This document shows positions 7,281 through 15,895 of a stretch of 37,657 nucleotides of DNA, piece after piece. Source of the stretch: Bacteroidota bacterium (GTDB lineage Bacteria; Bacteroidota; Bacteroidia; Flavobacteriales_E; Vicingaceae). The DNA lies in contig JACPDX010000046.1 of the NCBI GenBank assembly GCA_016183805.1, forward strand, positions 18,357 to 56,013. Direction: 5' to 3'. Numbering within the stretch: the stretch's first letter is position 1; every line of letters begins with the position of its first letter. A program made the position numbers and the translations under genes. The notes below the pieces were generated by a model. It did not search any database, had not been told where the DNA came from, and worked only from the letters and a program-made list of their open reading frames with translations.

Positions 7281-7318
7281 AAAAGGCGACTCAAATGTGA
7301 TGAGTCGCCTTACTTTTT
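7281..7318 (-). terminator. Terminator after the M16 peptidase gene
   Basis: AAGGCGACTCA (7284-7294) and TGAGTCGCCTT (7302-7312) form an 11-bp stem with a 7-nt loop. It is followed by a T-rich tail in the leftward direction and by a shorter T-run rightward. It lies 26 bp past the stop of the peptidase gene. Confidence 0.88.
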
Positions 7319-7337
7319 TTAATATTTATGATTTAAA

Positions 7338-10259
7338 TTAATATCCAAAAATCTCTTCCAACGTAAGTTCTTTATATTCTCCCAACGATTTTAGAACTTC
7401 TTTGTTTACCATTTTTTTGTTGCCAATAACCAAATAATTGTATTTCCTATTTTTCATGTTTTGGTCAAAAAACTGTTTTAAATCTTTCAATTCCATTTTT
7501 TCTACTTTTTCATAAATGTCTTTGTTGATGTCGTAATCCCTACCTAAATCTTTTGCACTTAAATATCTCCAAAACAAATCAGCTTGTTTGGTTCTGCTGG
7601 TTTCTATTTGTTTTAAAGCAGCCAATTTTGAACCGTTAAACTGGTCGGTAACTTCCGGCATGTTGTTCATCAATTCCATCATCGCTTTTACAGCATCATT
7701 TAATTTATCTACCTGAGTACCAACATAAGCCTGAATAAAATGTGAACGATATGGTTTGTTTGGTGTGGTATACGATGCATAAGCCGAATATGCCAATGCT
7801 TTCGATTCTCTTATTTCTTGAAAAACAATAGAAGAAAGTCCTCGTCCAAAATATTCGTTAAACAAACTAATAAAAGGAACATCTTCGGTGGCATAAGGCT
7901 TAACCTTCGACAACATCATCATTTCGGTTTGTACCATATCATAATTTACAAAATACACGTTATTTTGAGTGTTTTCTAATTCTACAAATTCTTTAGCAGG
8001 AATTAATGGTTTTAAATTTTGTGGTGTTTTATGGTGTTTATCTATGATTGTTTTTGCCTCTTGTTGCTCTTTGGTTCCATAATAATAAACATAGTGTTGG
8101 TAGGAAGTAAGTTCTTTTATTTTAGTAATCAAACGGGTTACATCTAACGCTTTTAGTTCTGTTGAACTTAACAGGTGTTTATTAGGAGCGTCAACTCCAT
8201 ATTTACCATAATTTGCCAGTCCACTGTGCATAATGGCTCCTTTGTTGAGTTTGTTATCGGCACGATCTTTTAAAATACCGTCAACCATGTTGTTAAATGC
8301 ATCTTGGTCGGGTTTTACATTGGCTAAAATGTGTTCAAACAATTTAATACCGTCTTCAAACGATTCATCTAAACCGGAAAGTGAAACATAAACCCGTTCT
8401 TCGGCTGCATAAACACTGTAACTCAATCCTTTTTTAAACAGTTCTATTTGTAAGTCGTTTGCCGAATATTTATCTGTTCCCAAATATTCAAGATAATTTA
8501 CGGCTAAAGCCATTTCTTTATCGCTAAACGAACCCATATCTAAAATATACTCTAAACTAAAGGTTTGGTTAGAAGTATTTTTAACGTAATAAAATGGAAC
8601 ACCAGAAGCCAACTTTTCTTGTTTAACGTTTGCTTTGTAATCATCAAAAACTGGAGTTAACCGAGAAGCTTCCATTTTTTCAAATTTTTGGGCAAAAACC
8701 GAAGCCGTATCTCTGTTTAATTGAACTTTGGTAATGGCTGGTTTTTCCACTTTAGGATTGTTGGTTTCACCGTGTTTTTTATACACTACTGCATAATTAT
8801 TTTTTAGGTATTTGTTAGCAAAATCAACAATTTGTTGCTTCGTAACTTTAGTTAATTTTTCATTTTTATTTACCACATCGCTCCAATTTTGTCCTAAAAT
8901 AAAGGCGTTGGTCATTTTATAAGCTCGGTAGGAATTGTAGAGTTTGCTTTGTTGGTCTTCTAACTTAAAGTTTTTGATGGCTGCCGGTAACATCCATTCT
9001 TCAAAATCGCCTTTTTTAAGTTTTTCAATTTCTGCTAACAATAATTCTTTAACTTCTTCTAATTTTTGACCTTCACGTGGGTTTGCTCCGAATTGGAGTG
9101 TAGCATAATCTCTACCTAAATCATCGTAAGCATAGGCAGAAAGTACTTTTTGGGCTTTTACCAAATTCAAATCCATTAATCCGGCTTGACCATTGTACAA
9201 CAATGATTTTAACAAGGGCAGCATATAAACATCTTCGGAAGCAACACCCGGTAAACGGAAACCAATATTAATCCATTCGGCATCGCTACCTACTACACTT
9301 ACTTCTTCAGGGGTAGTCATTTCATCTTCTGGTTCGAAAGTAAACTTTGGAACTTCTTTGCTTTTGTATGAACCAAAATACTTGGTAATTAAGTCAATGG
9401 TTTTATCAGGGTCAATATCTCCGGCAAGGATAATAGCCATGTTGTTTGGCACATATCGTTCGCTAAAATATTGATGAATTTTTTCCATCGAAGGATTTTT
9501 TAAATGTTCGCTTGTTCCAATGGTGGTTTGTGTTCCGTAAGGATGTTTTTTAAACAACAATTTAGCCATGGCTTCGTACGATTTTCTGTAATCGTTATCA
9601 ACACCACGATTATATTCTTCATAAACAGCTTCTAATTCGGTGTGGAATAAACGTAACACCAATTCGCTAAAACGGTCAGATTCAATAGCCAGCCATTTTT
9701 CAAATTCGTTAGAAGGAATATCGTTGATGTAAACCGTTTGTTCGTCAGAAGTATAAGCATTAGTACCTTTTGCACCAATAGAACTTATCATTTTATCATA
9801 TTCGTTTGGCACGGCGTATTGTGCAGCAACCCCGGAAAGACTATCAATTTGATGATAAATGGCATTTCGTTCTTTTTCGTCGGTAACACTTCTGCGTTTT
9901 TCGTACAAATCAGAAATTTGTTGCAACACCACTTTTTCTTTGTCCCAATTAATGGTAGCAATTCTTGAAGTACCTTTAAACACCATGTGTTCTAAATAAT
10001 GAGCCAAACCTGTGGCATCTGCCGGATCTTGTTTACTACCTGTATTTACAGCAATGTTGGTTTGAATACGGGGCTCGTCCTTGTTAATCGACATGTACAC
10101 TTTTAAACCATTGTCTAAAGTATAGATTAACGTGTTTAAATCATCGCCTTCAACCTGTTCATAGGTATATTTATAGGTAGGTTCAGCGACTTTTTCTTTA
10201 CAAGAAAATTGAAACAATACAATTGCTACAAGTAGTAATGAGGTTATTTTTTTACTCAT
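7338..10259 (-). CDS. M16-family zinc metallopeptidase, lipoprotein
   Basis: 973 residues from the ATG at 10259. The frame is open 15 codons further to 10304, but the shorter start gives a standard lipoprotein signal (VAIVLFQFSC, lipidated Cys20), so the protein is probably anchored to a periplasmic membrane face. The inverted zinc motif HYLEH is at residues 87-91, and a downstream acidic helix (ELEAVYEEYNRG) supplies the third ligand. The length fits two M16 halves (active N-terminal ~45-500, inactive C-terminal ~530-960), as in pitrilysin/PqqL-type peptidases that clear peptides in an enclosed chamber. It appears monocistronic, with a strong terminator at 7281-7318. Decayed TTCGTG repeats (10283-10304) lie in its leader and are the reason for the longer open frame. 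Confidence 0.93.
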   Translation of the reverse strand: MSKKITSLLLVAIVLFQFSCKEKVAEPTYKYTYEQVEGDDLNTLIYTLDNGLKVYMSINKDEPRIQTNIAVNTGSKQDPADATGLAHYLEHMVFKGTSRIATINWDKEKVVLQQISDLYEKRRSVTDEKERNAIYHQIDSLSGVAAQYAVPNEYDKMISSIGAKGTNAYTSDEQTVYINDIPSNEFEKWLAIESDRFSELVLRLFHTELEAVYEEYNRGVDNDYRKSYEAMAKLLFKKHPYGTQTTIGTSEHLKNPSMEKIHQYFSERYVPNNMAIILAGDIDPDKTIDLITKYFGSYKSKEVPKFTFEPEDEMTTPEEVSVVGSDAEWINIGFRLPGVASEDVYMLPLLKSLLYNGQAGLMDLNLVKAQKVLSAYAYDDLGRDYATLQFGANPREGQKLEEVKELLLAEIEKLKKGDFEEWMLPAAIKNFKLEDQQSKLYNSYRAYKMTNAFILGQNWSDVVNKNEKLTKVTKQQIVDFANKYLKNNYAVVYKKHGETNNPKVEKPAITKVQLNRDTASVFAQKFEKMEASRLTPVFDDYKANVKQEKLASGVPFYYVKNTSNQTFSLEYILDMGSFSDKEMALAVNYLEYLGTDKYSANDLQIELFKKGLSYSVYAAEERVYVSLSGLDESFEDGIKLFEHILANVKPDQDAFNNMVDGILKDRADNKLNKGAIMHSGLANYGKYGVDAPNKHLLSSTELKALDVTRLITKIKELTSYQHYVYYYGTKEQQEAKTIIDKHHKTPQNLKPLIPAKEFVELENTQNNVYFVNYDMVQTEMMMLSKVKPYATEDVPFISLFNEYFGRGLSSIVFQEIRESKALAYSAYASYTTPNKPYRSHFIQAYVGTQVDKLNDAVKAMMELMNNMPEVTDQFNGSKLAALKQIETSRTKQADLFWRYLSAKDLGRDYDINKDIYEKVEKMELKDLKQFFDQNMKNRKYNYLVIGNKKMVNKEVLKSLGEYKELTLEEIFGY

Positions 10260-10380
10260 TATTCTATATTTTATTTTTTTGTATTCGTGAGACTTCGTGT
10301 TCATGGATTTTTGATTTTAAAGAGTAAAAATAACACTAATTTTATGAAGTAGTCTATTTTTACAAAAAACAATAATTTTA

Positions 10381-10716
10381 ATGGAAAATCCAGATTTTTT
10401 TCAACTCGTTTATCAGGTTGCCCGAGAAATACCTTATGGAAGAGTCACCAGTTATGGTGCTATTGCAGCCTATTTGGGTACAAAAAGTGGCGCCCGTATG
10501 GTGGGTTGGGCAATGAACAATGCTCACCACCAAAACCCACCAGTACCTGCACATCGTGTGGTAAATCGTAGCGGACAACTCACGGGTAAACATCATTTTG
10601 AAACGCCTTATCAAATGCAAGCGTTGCTGGAGCAAGAAGGTATAAAAGTAAAACTTGACCAAATACAAGATTTTGAAACTATTTTTTGGAACCCGATGAA
10701 AGAGTTGGAGTTATAG
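10381..10716 (+). CDS. Alkyltransferase-like (ATL) DNA-damage recognition protein, MGMT family
   Basis: 111 residues with the MGMT C-terminal DNA-binding fold. The helix-turn-helix arginine segment is present (SGARMVGWAM, Arg39). The active-site motif reads P-A-H-R-V (Ala57), where true methyltransferases have PCHRV. Loss of the acceptor cysteine is the hallmark of ATL proteins, which bind O6-alkylguanine without repairing it and hand it to nucleotide excision repair. The size matches the family (~100-115 residues). It is divergent from the M16 gene and convergent with the damaged Dab operon, so it is probably a single-gene unit. Confidence 0.92.
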   Translation: MENPDFFQLVYQVAREIPYGRVTSYGAIAAYLGTKSGARMVGWAMNNAHHQNPPVPAHRVVNRSGQLTGKHHFETPYQMQALLEQEGIKVKLDQIQDFETIFWNPMKELEL

Positions 10717-10734
10717 CATTTTTGGTTATATTTG
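10705..10734 (+). promoter_or_regulatory. Possible housekeeping promoter with no gene behind it
   Basis: TTG (10705-10707), a 19-bp gap and TATATTTG (10727-10734) fit the Bacteroidota primary sigma consensus (-33 TTTG, -7 TANNTTTG). It overlaps the end of the ATL gene and points into the 186-bp spacer, where no ORF of note follows. It may be chance in AT-rich DNA or drive a small RNA or antisense transcript. Confidence 0.25.
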
Positions 10735-10902
10735 AAATAAACATTGTATGATAATTTTTATACAAAAAGCAAAAAATTAATAAAACGACTTAAATAAAGC
10801 TGTTTTAAGGAAAGTTATTTTTTTCAGTATCTTAAACGGATGCCGTGCTCACCTATAAGAATACGAAACAATTTCAGTGTCATGTCTGTTTTTTTAACCA
10901 GC

Positions 10903-11446
10903 TTAGTATAGTTTTAAAACGTAGTTGGTTGTTCCGTACAATTTTTGGGTAAAAACTTCACTTGTTATTTTTAGTTCTGAAAATTTATTTCGTAGTGAAT
11001 GAAGCGATTCATTGTTTTTATTCTCGATGAAGTTGAAAAAAATCACCCCATTTTTGGTTTTACATTTTAACAGCGATTCGAAAAATGTTTTTTGTAGAAA
11101 TTCTTCAGGCACCTCAATATCCTTAAAAAGATCGACAATAATAACCGAATATTGCTTGTTGTTTTGTTTTATAAAATGCAAAGCATCATCATAAACAAGA
11201 TTAAATTTTTGGTTGTTGTATGGTATTTTAAAATACTTTGTCAGTTGGCGTAAGTGATAAATTAAAAAAATGAAATGCTTTTTTAAAAACCTGATGAAGA
11301 CTTCCATAAGAATAATTTGCATTTTCTGTGTTTAGTATCAATTTGCCATTTTCCCATGTCACTTCCAAAACAGAATGATACTCCCCTTTTAGCTTTTTTA
11401 TCGAAATGGGATAGAAATAACTCAAGTATTTTTTTATTAAATCCAT
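10903..11446 (-). pseudogene. Spermidine/spermine synthase-like gene with internal deletion and frameshift
   Basis: The N-terminal part (from the ATG at 11446, beginning MDLIKKYLSYFYP) runs 72 codons to a stop at 11228-11230. In the -1/+2 frame the protein resumes as YFKIPYNNQKF and continues to the TAA at 10903-10905, including the strand YSVIIVDLF and the loop NGVIFFNF typical of spermidine-synthase-like methyltransferase folds. The glycine-rich SAM-binding loop expected between the two parts is missing. The junction falls near 11233-11240 at AAAGTATT, so a deletion between short repeats could explain both the loss and the frameshift. The remains start 5 bp after the dabB stop, so the gene was the third gene of that operon. 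The family call rests on remembered similarity. Confidence 0.7.
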
Positions 11447-11451
11447 CTATA

Positions 11452-13329
11452 CTAAGATGATTTTAAAGGATTAGATTTATGCGGTTTGTAATAAGTGCCA
11501 AGAAAAAGTCGGGCATATAATCGAATTAAAGCAATACCACCAATAATAAAACTCAGCGAGCTAAACAACCCCAGTAAATATTGATCTTGATGAATGTGAC
11601 TAAAAATTAAATCCTCTCCAATAAACGAAGGTGTAATTGGAAAACCCATTAAACCAAGCGAACACAAAAAAGTAGCGAGAGCAAGTTTTTTATATTTTTT
11701 TACATAACCGTAATATTGATTCAAATCGGAATGTTCTTTTTCGTTGGTTCTTAAGTGATGAATACATAAAAAACCAATGATTCCGGAAACAGTAACTCCT
11801 GTAAGGTAAATCAACACCTGACTAAAATCAAAATCTTCGTTAAACGAAACCGCAAGAGCTACGCAGTAATGGTTAAACAAAACCAGCAACCAGGCTAAAC
11901 GAGGAAAATTTCGTTCGGAGAATGATTTTAAAACCATTATTAAACCTACAAAAGCAATAATTTCGGGAAGGTATTCTTTAATTTTTGGCGATAAATTAAC
12001 TTGATTAAAATAAAAAAATACGCCAATAAAATAAACGGGAATAAAATAGAAAAGCAAGTTTTTCGGGGTTAAAAAGTTTAAATATTTACCGGTATTTTTT
12101 AGTCGCTTAAAAATAAATTTACTCATAAAATAATCGAGGTTCCACTCTTTGAGCGACAACACGTAAATAGTAGCTTTAAAACGGTTATAATACCCTTTGT
12201 TTCCATTTCCGTTGTGCGATACAAAATGGTAGAATTGGTCGCGAATAAGGTAGCTTACCACCGATGGAGAAACCAATAACTGATATGTTCTTAAAAAAGC
12301 ATTGCCTGCAAAATGAATCAATGCTAAGATATGAAAACCTAAAGCCACCTCAATAAACATTATACCTATTTGGGTAATGGAAGCATAAGCAATTTGTGTT
12401 TTTATAGTGGATTGCACCCTTGTAATAAAAAAGGAAATGACGGCAGTAGCAAGACCAACCAAAATAATTAAAATTTTAACCATAGGTTGCGCTTCCCAAA
12501 AAGGGTAGGTTCTTAACAATAAAAACACGCCAAAATGCACCGATAAAGAGCCATAAAAAATTGCACTCGATGGGGTAGGACCTTCCATGGCTCGTGGCAA
12601 CCACGACGAAAATGGTAATTGAGCCGATTTTGCTGCTGCTGCAATTAAAATAGCAACCCCAATAAAAATGGCAGAGCTGGTTTGTCCTTCTAAATGCTGA
12701 TGAACCAACGACAGGTTATTTAATTTTAAAAAGGTAATGTTTTCGTGCCATAAATGATGGCTTGCCCACATGGTTGCTAGAATTCCAATATCGCCAATAC
12801 GGTAAATCGAAAAAACTTTTACGGCATTTCTAACGGGTAAATAACGTTCTCTGTAAAACGCAATCAATAAAAAGGAAGATATTCCCAGAATTTCCCAGCC
12901 AACGAACAGTGTTTCGAAATTCCCTGACAATACCGTCCAATTATATCCCAGATAGAAAAATAAAATGGTGTTAAAGAATCGTTTGTAGCCATTTTCCAAG
13001 TGCATGTAAGTACGGCTATATCGGGCAATTAAAAAAGTAACAAAACTTCCGACAAACAAATAAACGGAAGTTACGCTGTCGAAATAAAAATCAATAAAAA
13101 ACTCGTATTCTTTTGATTGGTAAATTACAGTTTCTTTGATATTAATAATAGGCGAATCCTTAATTATCCAATAAAAAATAAAACTTACTACCATCAACAA
13201 TTGAAATGCTGTGGTATAAATGGCAATTCTTGAAAGTGCTATTTCATTTTTTTTAGAAAAAAGCAAACTCGAAATAAACCCTAAAAAAGGGATTAAAATA
13301 AAACTTAAAATAACATAACTCGTTTCCAT
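11452..13329 (-). CDS. dabB: DabB, proton-conducting membrane subunit of the inorganic-carbon accumulation complex
   Basis: 625 residues with many membrane helices, related to NuoL/MrpA antiporter-like subunits. Key features are the GWEILGISS helix (Glu146) and AKSAQLPFSSWLPRAMEGPT (Lys234), which correspond to the conserved proton-channel Glu and Lys of this family, followed by YGSLSVHFGVFLL. In characterised DabAB complexes this subunit couples an ion gradient to CO2 hydration by DabA, trapping bicarbonate in the cytoplasm. The gene begins 6 bp after the dabA stop. The frame is intact, so the membrane half of the complex could still be made if dabA translation does not limit it. Identification rests mainly on the adjacent dabA. 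On its own it would be called NuoL-like. Confidence 0.88.
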   Translation of the reverse strand: METSYVILSFILIPFLGFISSLLFSKKNEIALSRIAIYTTAFQLLMVVSFIFYWIIKDSPIINIKETVIYQSKEYEFFIDFYFDSVTSVYLFVGSFVTFLIARYSRTYMHLENGYKRFFNTILFFYLGYNWTVLSGNFETLFVGWEILGISSFLLIAFYRERYLPVRNAVKVFSIYRIGDIGILATMWASHHLWHENITFLKLNNLSLVHQHLEGQTSSAIFIGVAILIAAAAKSAQLPFSSWLPRAMEGPTPSSAIFYGSLSVHFGVFLLLRTYPFWEAQPMVKILIILVGLATAVISFFITRVQSTIKTQIAYASITQIGIMFIEVALGFHILALIHFAGNAFLRTYQLLVSPSVVSYLIRDQFYHFVSHNGNGNKGYYNRFKATIYVLSLKEWNLDYFMSKFIFKRLKNTGKYLNFLTPKNLLFYFIPVYFIGVFFYFNQVNLSPKIKEYLPEIIAFVGLIMVLKSFSERNFPRLAWLLVLFNHYCVALAVSFNEDFDFSQVLIYLTGVTVSGIIGFLCIHHLRTNEKEHSDLNQYYGYVKKYKKLALATFLCSLGLMGFPITPSFIGEDLIFSHIHQDQYLLGLFSSLSFIIGGIALIRLYARLFLGTYYKPHKSNPLKSS

Positions 13330-13335
13330 TGCCAG

Positions 13336-15834
13336 TTAATTAAAATGATAAACGGGTAAATTTTCGTCTTCGCACTCAAAAATCTTATCCAAATTATCGG
13401 CTTTTTTAATAGTAGTGGTTAAAGGCTGATATTTTTCGAAAGCACCATTTTTAAATACAAAAAGTTCTTTGTTATCAGGATGAATGACCACCAAATGTAT
13501 CCATTCGTTAATAAACCATTCGTAAGTTGACGGATTGATTTGAATAATTTTTAGCACTTCATCAGGGAAATGCTCTACGGTTACTAATAATCGTAAAGGG
13601 TCGTGAATGTTAATCATTTGTTTAGGTAATCCGGTTCTTAAATCGCCATCCATACCATTGGCAACACCAATTAATCCCATTACGTTATGTGGTAGTTTAG
13701 TGCCGGCACCTAAGCGGTAATTATCTACTCTCGAAAAGTAGTATTCCAGATTAATTCCTCCACAAACTGGGGCAACGGCATTAAGTATCCCCAGCAGGAT
13801 TTTACCATCGGTGTCGATAGCATAATCATAAGAATTTAAGAAAGACCTACGGTCGAGGAACAAGTGTTTATTGTTTTCTCTTTTACCGATAATACAAAGA
13901 GCATTGGTGGCATGGTTCCATTCCGGACGTGGTTCAAACAACGACAAAGAGCGAAGTTTTATCGTTTCATGAATTTTTTTTGCATCATCTTTAGAATCAA
14001 TCATCAAAAACCGACGTGAACGTTCTTTTGCATTTTCGTCAAGTGCATGGGTAAAAGTATTGATGTTTTGTTGGTGTAAATGTTGGTTGGTTGGCGATAA
14101 AACAGCTTCGTCATAAAACTCAATTTCATCACGGGTAGTGTCGTGTAAACCACCAACAAACTGAGTAGTTTCGGGTATTAAAATTCCTTTTTCTTTCAAT
14201 TTTAATCGTACCTCAATATGGTTTGCCATACTTGCTGCTACTCTGGCATTTACCTACCCGGCTCTACCGCTGCAAGCACCACAATCGTACCCTGCATAGT
14301 GGGTGTTGTTTACACTGCTGGCTCCATGTCCGACAATGTAAACTAACGGAGCAAAATCGTTCACTAATCCGATACCTTTTAATAATTCTTGTACTTTTTC
14401 TGCCATTTCATCAATGGTAAACCCTACTTGCAGGTGGTCGGTTTTCTCAATAGGAACAGTTGTTTCTATGGATAATTTCCCAATTTTATCCATGTGTTTG
14501 AAAGAAGAAATAAGAGCTTCGGTTTGTGTGGGGTACAAAATGCTTTTGGCTAGTTTTATTGCCGACCAAAAACCCATGGTAGGGGCAGAAACCCATCCGC
14601 CAAAAAAACCATGAGTGTGTTTGTTAAAATAAGCATCTTTTGAATGGCGTTTTTTTGCTTCGGTTTCTTTAATCAGGTAATTTGGGAATTGTGGTGCAGG
14701 GCATAGTTTGGTGTAAAATTTACCTTGTTCGGGTTGAAAATAAAAGGCCATGTTAAAAAAACCTGCCGTACTAAATGTTTCACATTGATTATCCTGTTTC
14801 TCAAGGTATCTTCGAAAGGAACATTCTCTATCATCAATACAAAAAACTGCCTGAAAACTGGTTTGTTTTTTTGTAATGGAACTGTCTTTTTGAAATTGTA
14901 AACCTTTTAATACTTCGTCGTAGTATGTCCATTCAAATGCTTCCTGCCACAAAGCATAAACATCAAAAATTTCGAGGTAATTATGGCGGTTAAAATAGGG
15001 CTCGATGCGTTTTGCCAATTGATGAGCAAGTGGTTTCCAGTTTACGCCAAATTTCTGGTCTAACACATCAATTTCTATCAATAATTCGAGGATAATAAAA
15101 TCTTTTAAGGTAATGTTTCTTTTGTCGAGTAAACTCGAAGGAGCATCTTCTAAAACTGCAACCATTCCCGACCAGCCGGGGTGGGCAAACTGCTGATCGA
15201 AAAGATAATGTTCGTAGTATTTTTTGTTGCCAACCACTATGTGGAGCAAAGTTTCCAATAAGTTTTCCTTTTGGTTGAGTAGGTCGGAAACACGTTTGCT
15301 TTTAAAAAGTTTAACTACACTGCTGTTGTTGAGTTGGCGAATTCCATCTAAAAAATGGTGTTGATGAAATGGAAAGGAGCTGATGCTAATGCCTTGGTCT
15401 AAAAATGCACCTACCAAACGAAACAGTATCGGATGAACAACTTTATTTATATTAATGTTGTATTGTGATTTCCATAATTTACGAAGCGTCCCAACTTTTT
15501 GGTGCAATGTAGTATCGTAGGGTTTCGATATTAACTTTTCTTTCCAAACAGTTACTTCGGTATTGCCTTTCGCCATTTCAATTCGACGAACTAAAATATC
15601 ATCACTGATTTTTTTGTTCGAATAAAGCGTTCGGTATTCCTCTAAAGTAAGGTAAACCTGATAACCAAAAATTGATGATGCCTGTTGTAATCCTTCATGA
15701 AATTGATGGTGTTGAAAAGCATGTAAAGTATTGTGATGGACAAAATCCTTTAACGGAGCTTGAGCCGGCAAATAATGCTTGAGTTGATGTATGACAAGGT
15801 CAATATCAACAGCGGGTTTAACAAAAGAAGACAT
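13336..15834 (-). pseudogene. dabA: dabA (DUF2309) interrupted by an in-frame TAG
   Basis: One continuous frame of 832 codons before the final stop, broken by TAG at 14254-14256 (codon 527). The first 526 residues carry the carbonic-anhydrase-like zinc site: Cys332 and Asp334 (AVFCIDDREC), His503 (YIVGHGASS) and Cys518 (GYDCGACSG). Their spacing (2, 169, 15) closely follows C351/D353/H524/C539 of the characterised Halothiobacillus DabA. After the TAG the frame goes on as VNARVAASMANHIEV and ends normally at 13336, so about 305 C-terminal residues depend on reading the stop. Homologues have a small residue there, and a single C-to-A change from TCG would produce this codon. It could be a real nonsense mutation, a sequencing error or, less likely, readthrough. 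Without the last third the protein is probably non-functional. An ATG at 14229 could restart a C-terminal fragment. Confidence 0.88.
14254..14256 (-). other. In-frame TAG within dabA
   Basis: The minus-strand context is GCC GGG TAG GTA AAT GCC AGA. Both sides are in the same frame and both read as conserved DabA sequence (CSGRAG before, VNARVAAS after), so this is a nonsense codon and not a frameshift. Confidence 0.9.
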
Positions 15835-15879
15835 CGAAACTTTTTTAAATAAAAAAGGAAAGCTTACAAATAACTGTTA

Positions 15880-15887
15880 CAAATGTA
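15880..15887 (-). promoter_or_regulatory. Candidate -7 promoter element for dabA
   Basis: On the minus strand this reads TACATTTG, a full match to the Bacteroidota -7 box TANNTTTG, 45 nt before the dabA ATG. No TTG was found at the ideal -33 spacing, so the promoter is only plausible. It lies in the 61-bp gap behind the cyclase gene. Confidence 0.4.
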
Positions 15888-15895
15888 GAACTTTT

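Noticed and set aside
10260-10304. Longer N-terminus for the M16 peptidase
   Set aside because: The extra 15 codons translate decayed TTCGTG repeats and would bury the lipoprotein signal peptide, which starts cleanly at 10259.
10740-10830. Bidirectional terminator between the ATL gene and the Dab operon remnant
   Set aside because: The best stem (AAAAC-CTT / AAG-GTTTT) has central mismatches and no T-tract on either strand.
14229-14256. Frameshift or selenocysteine/pyrrolysine recoding in dabA
   Set aside because: Both sides are in the same frame, so there is no shift. The codon is TAG, not TGA. Homologues have an ordinary small residue here and no recoding hairpin was apparent, so a plain nonsense change is simpler.
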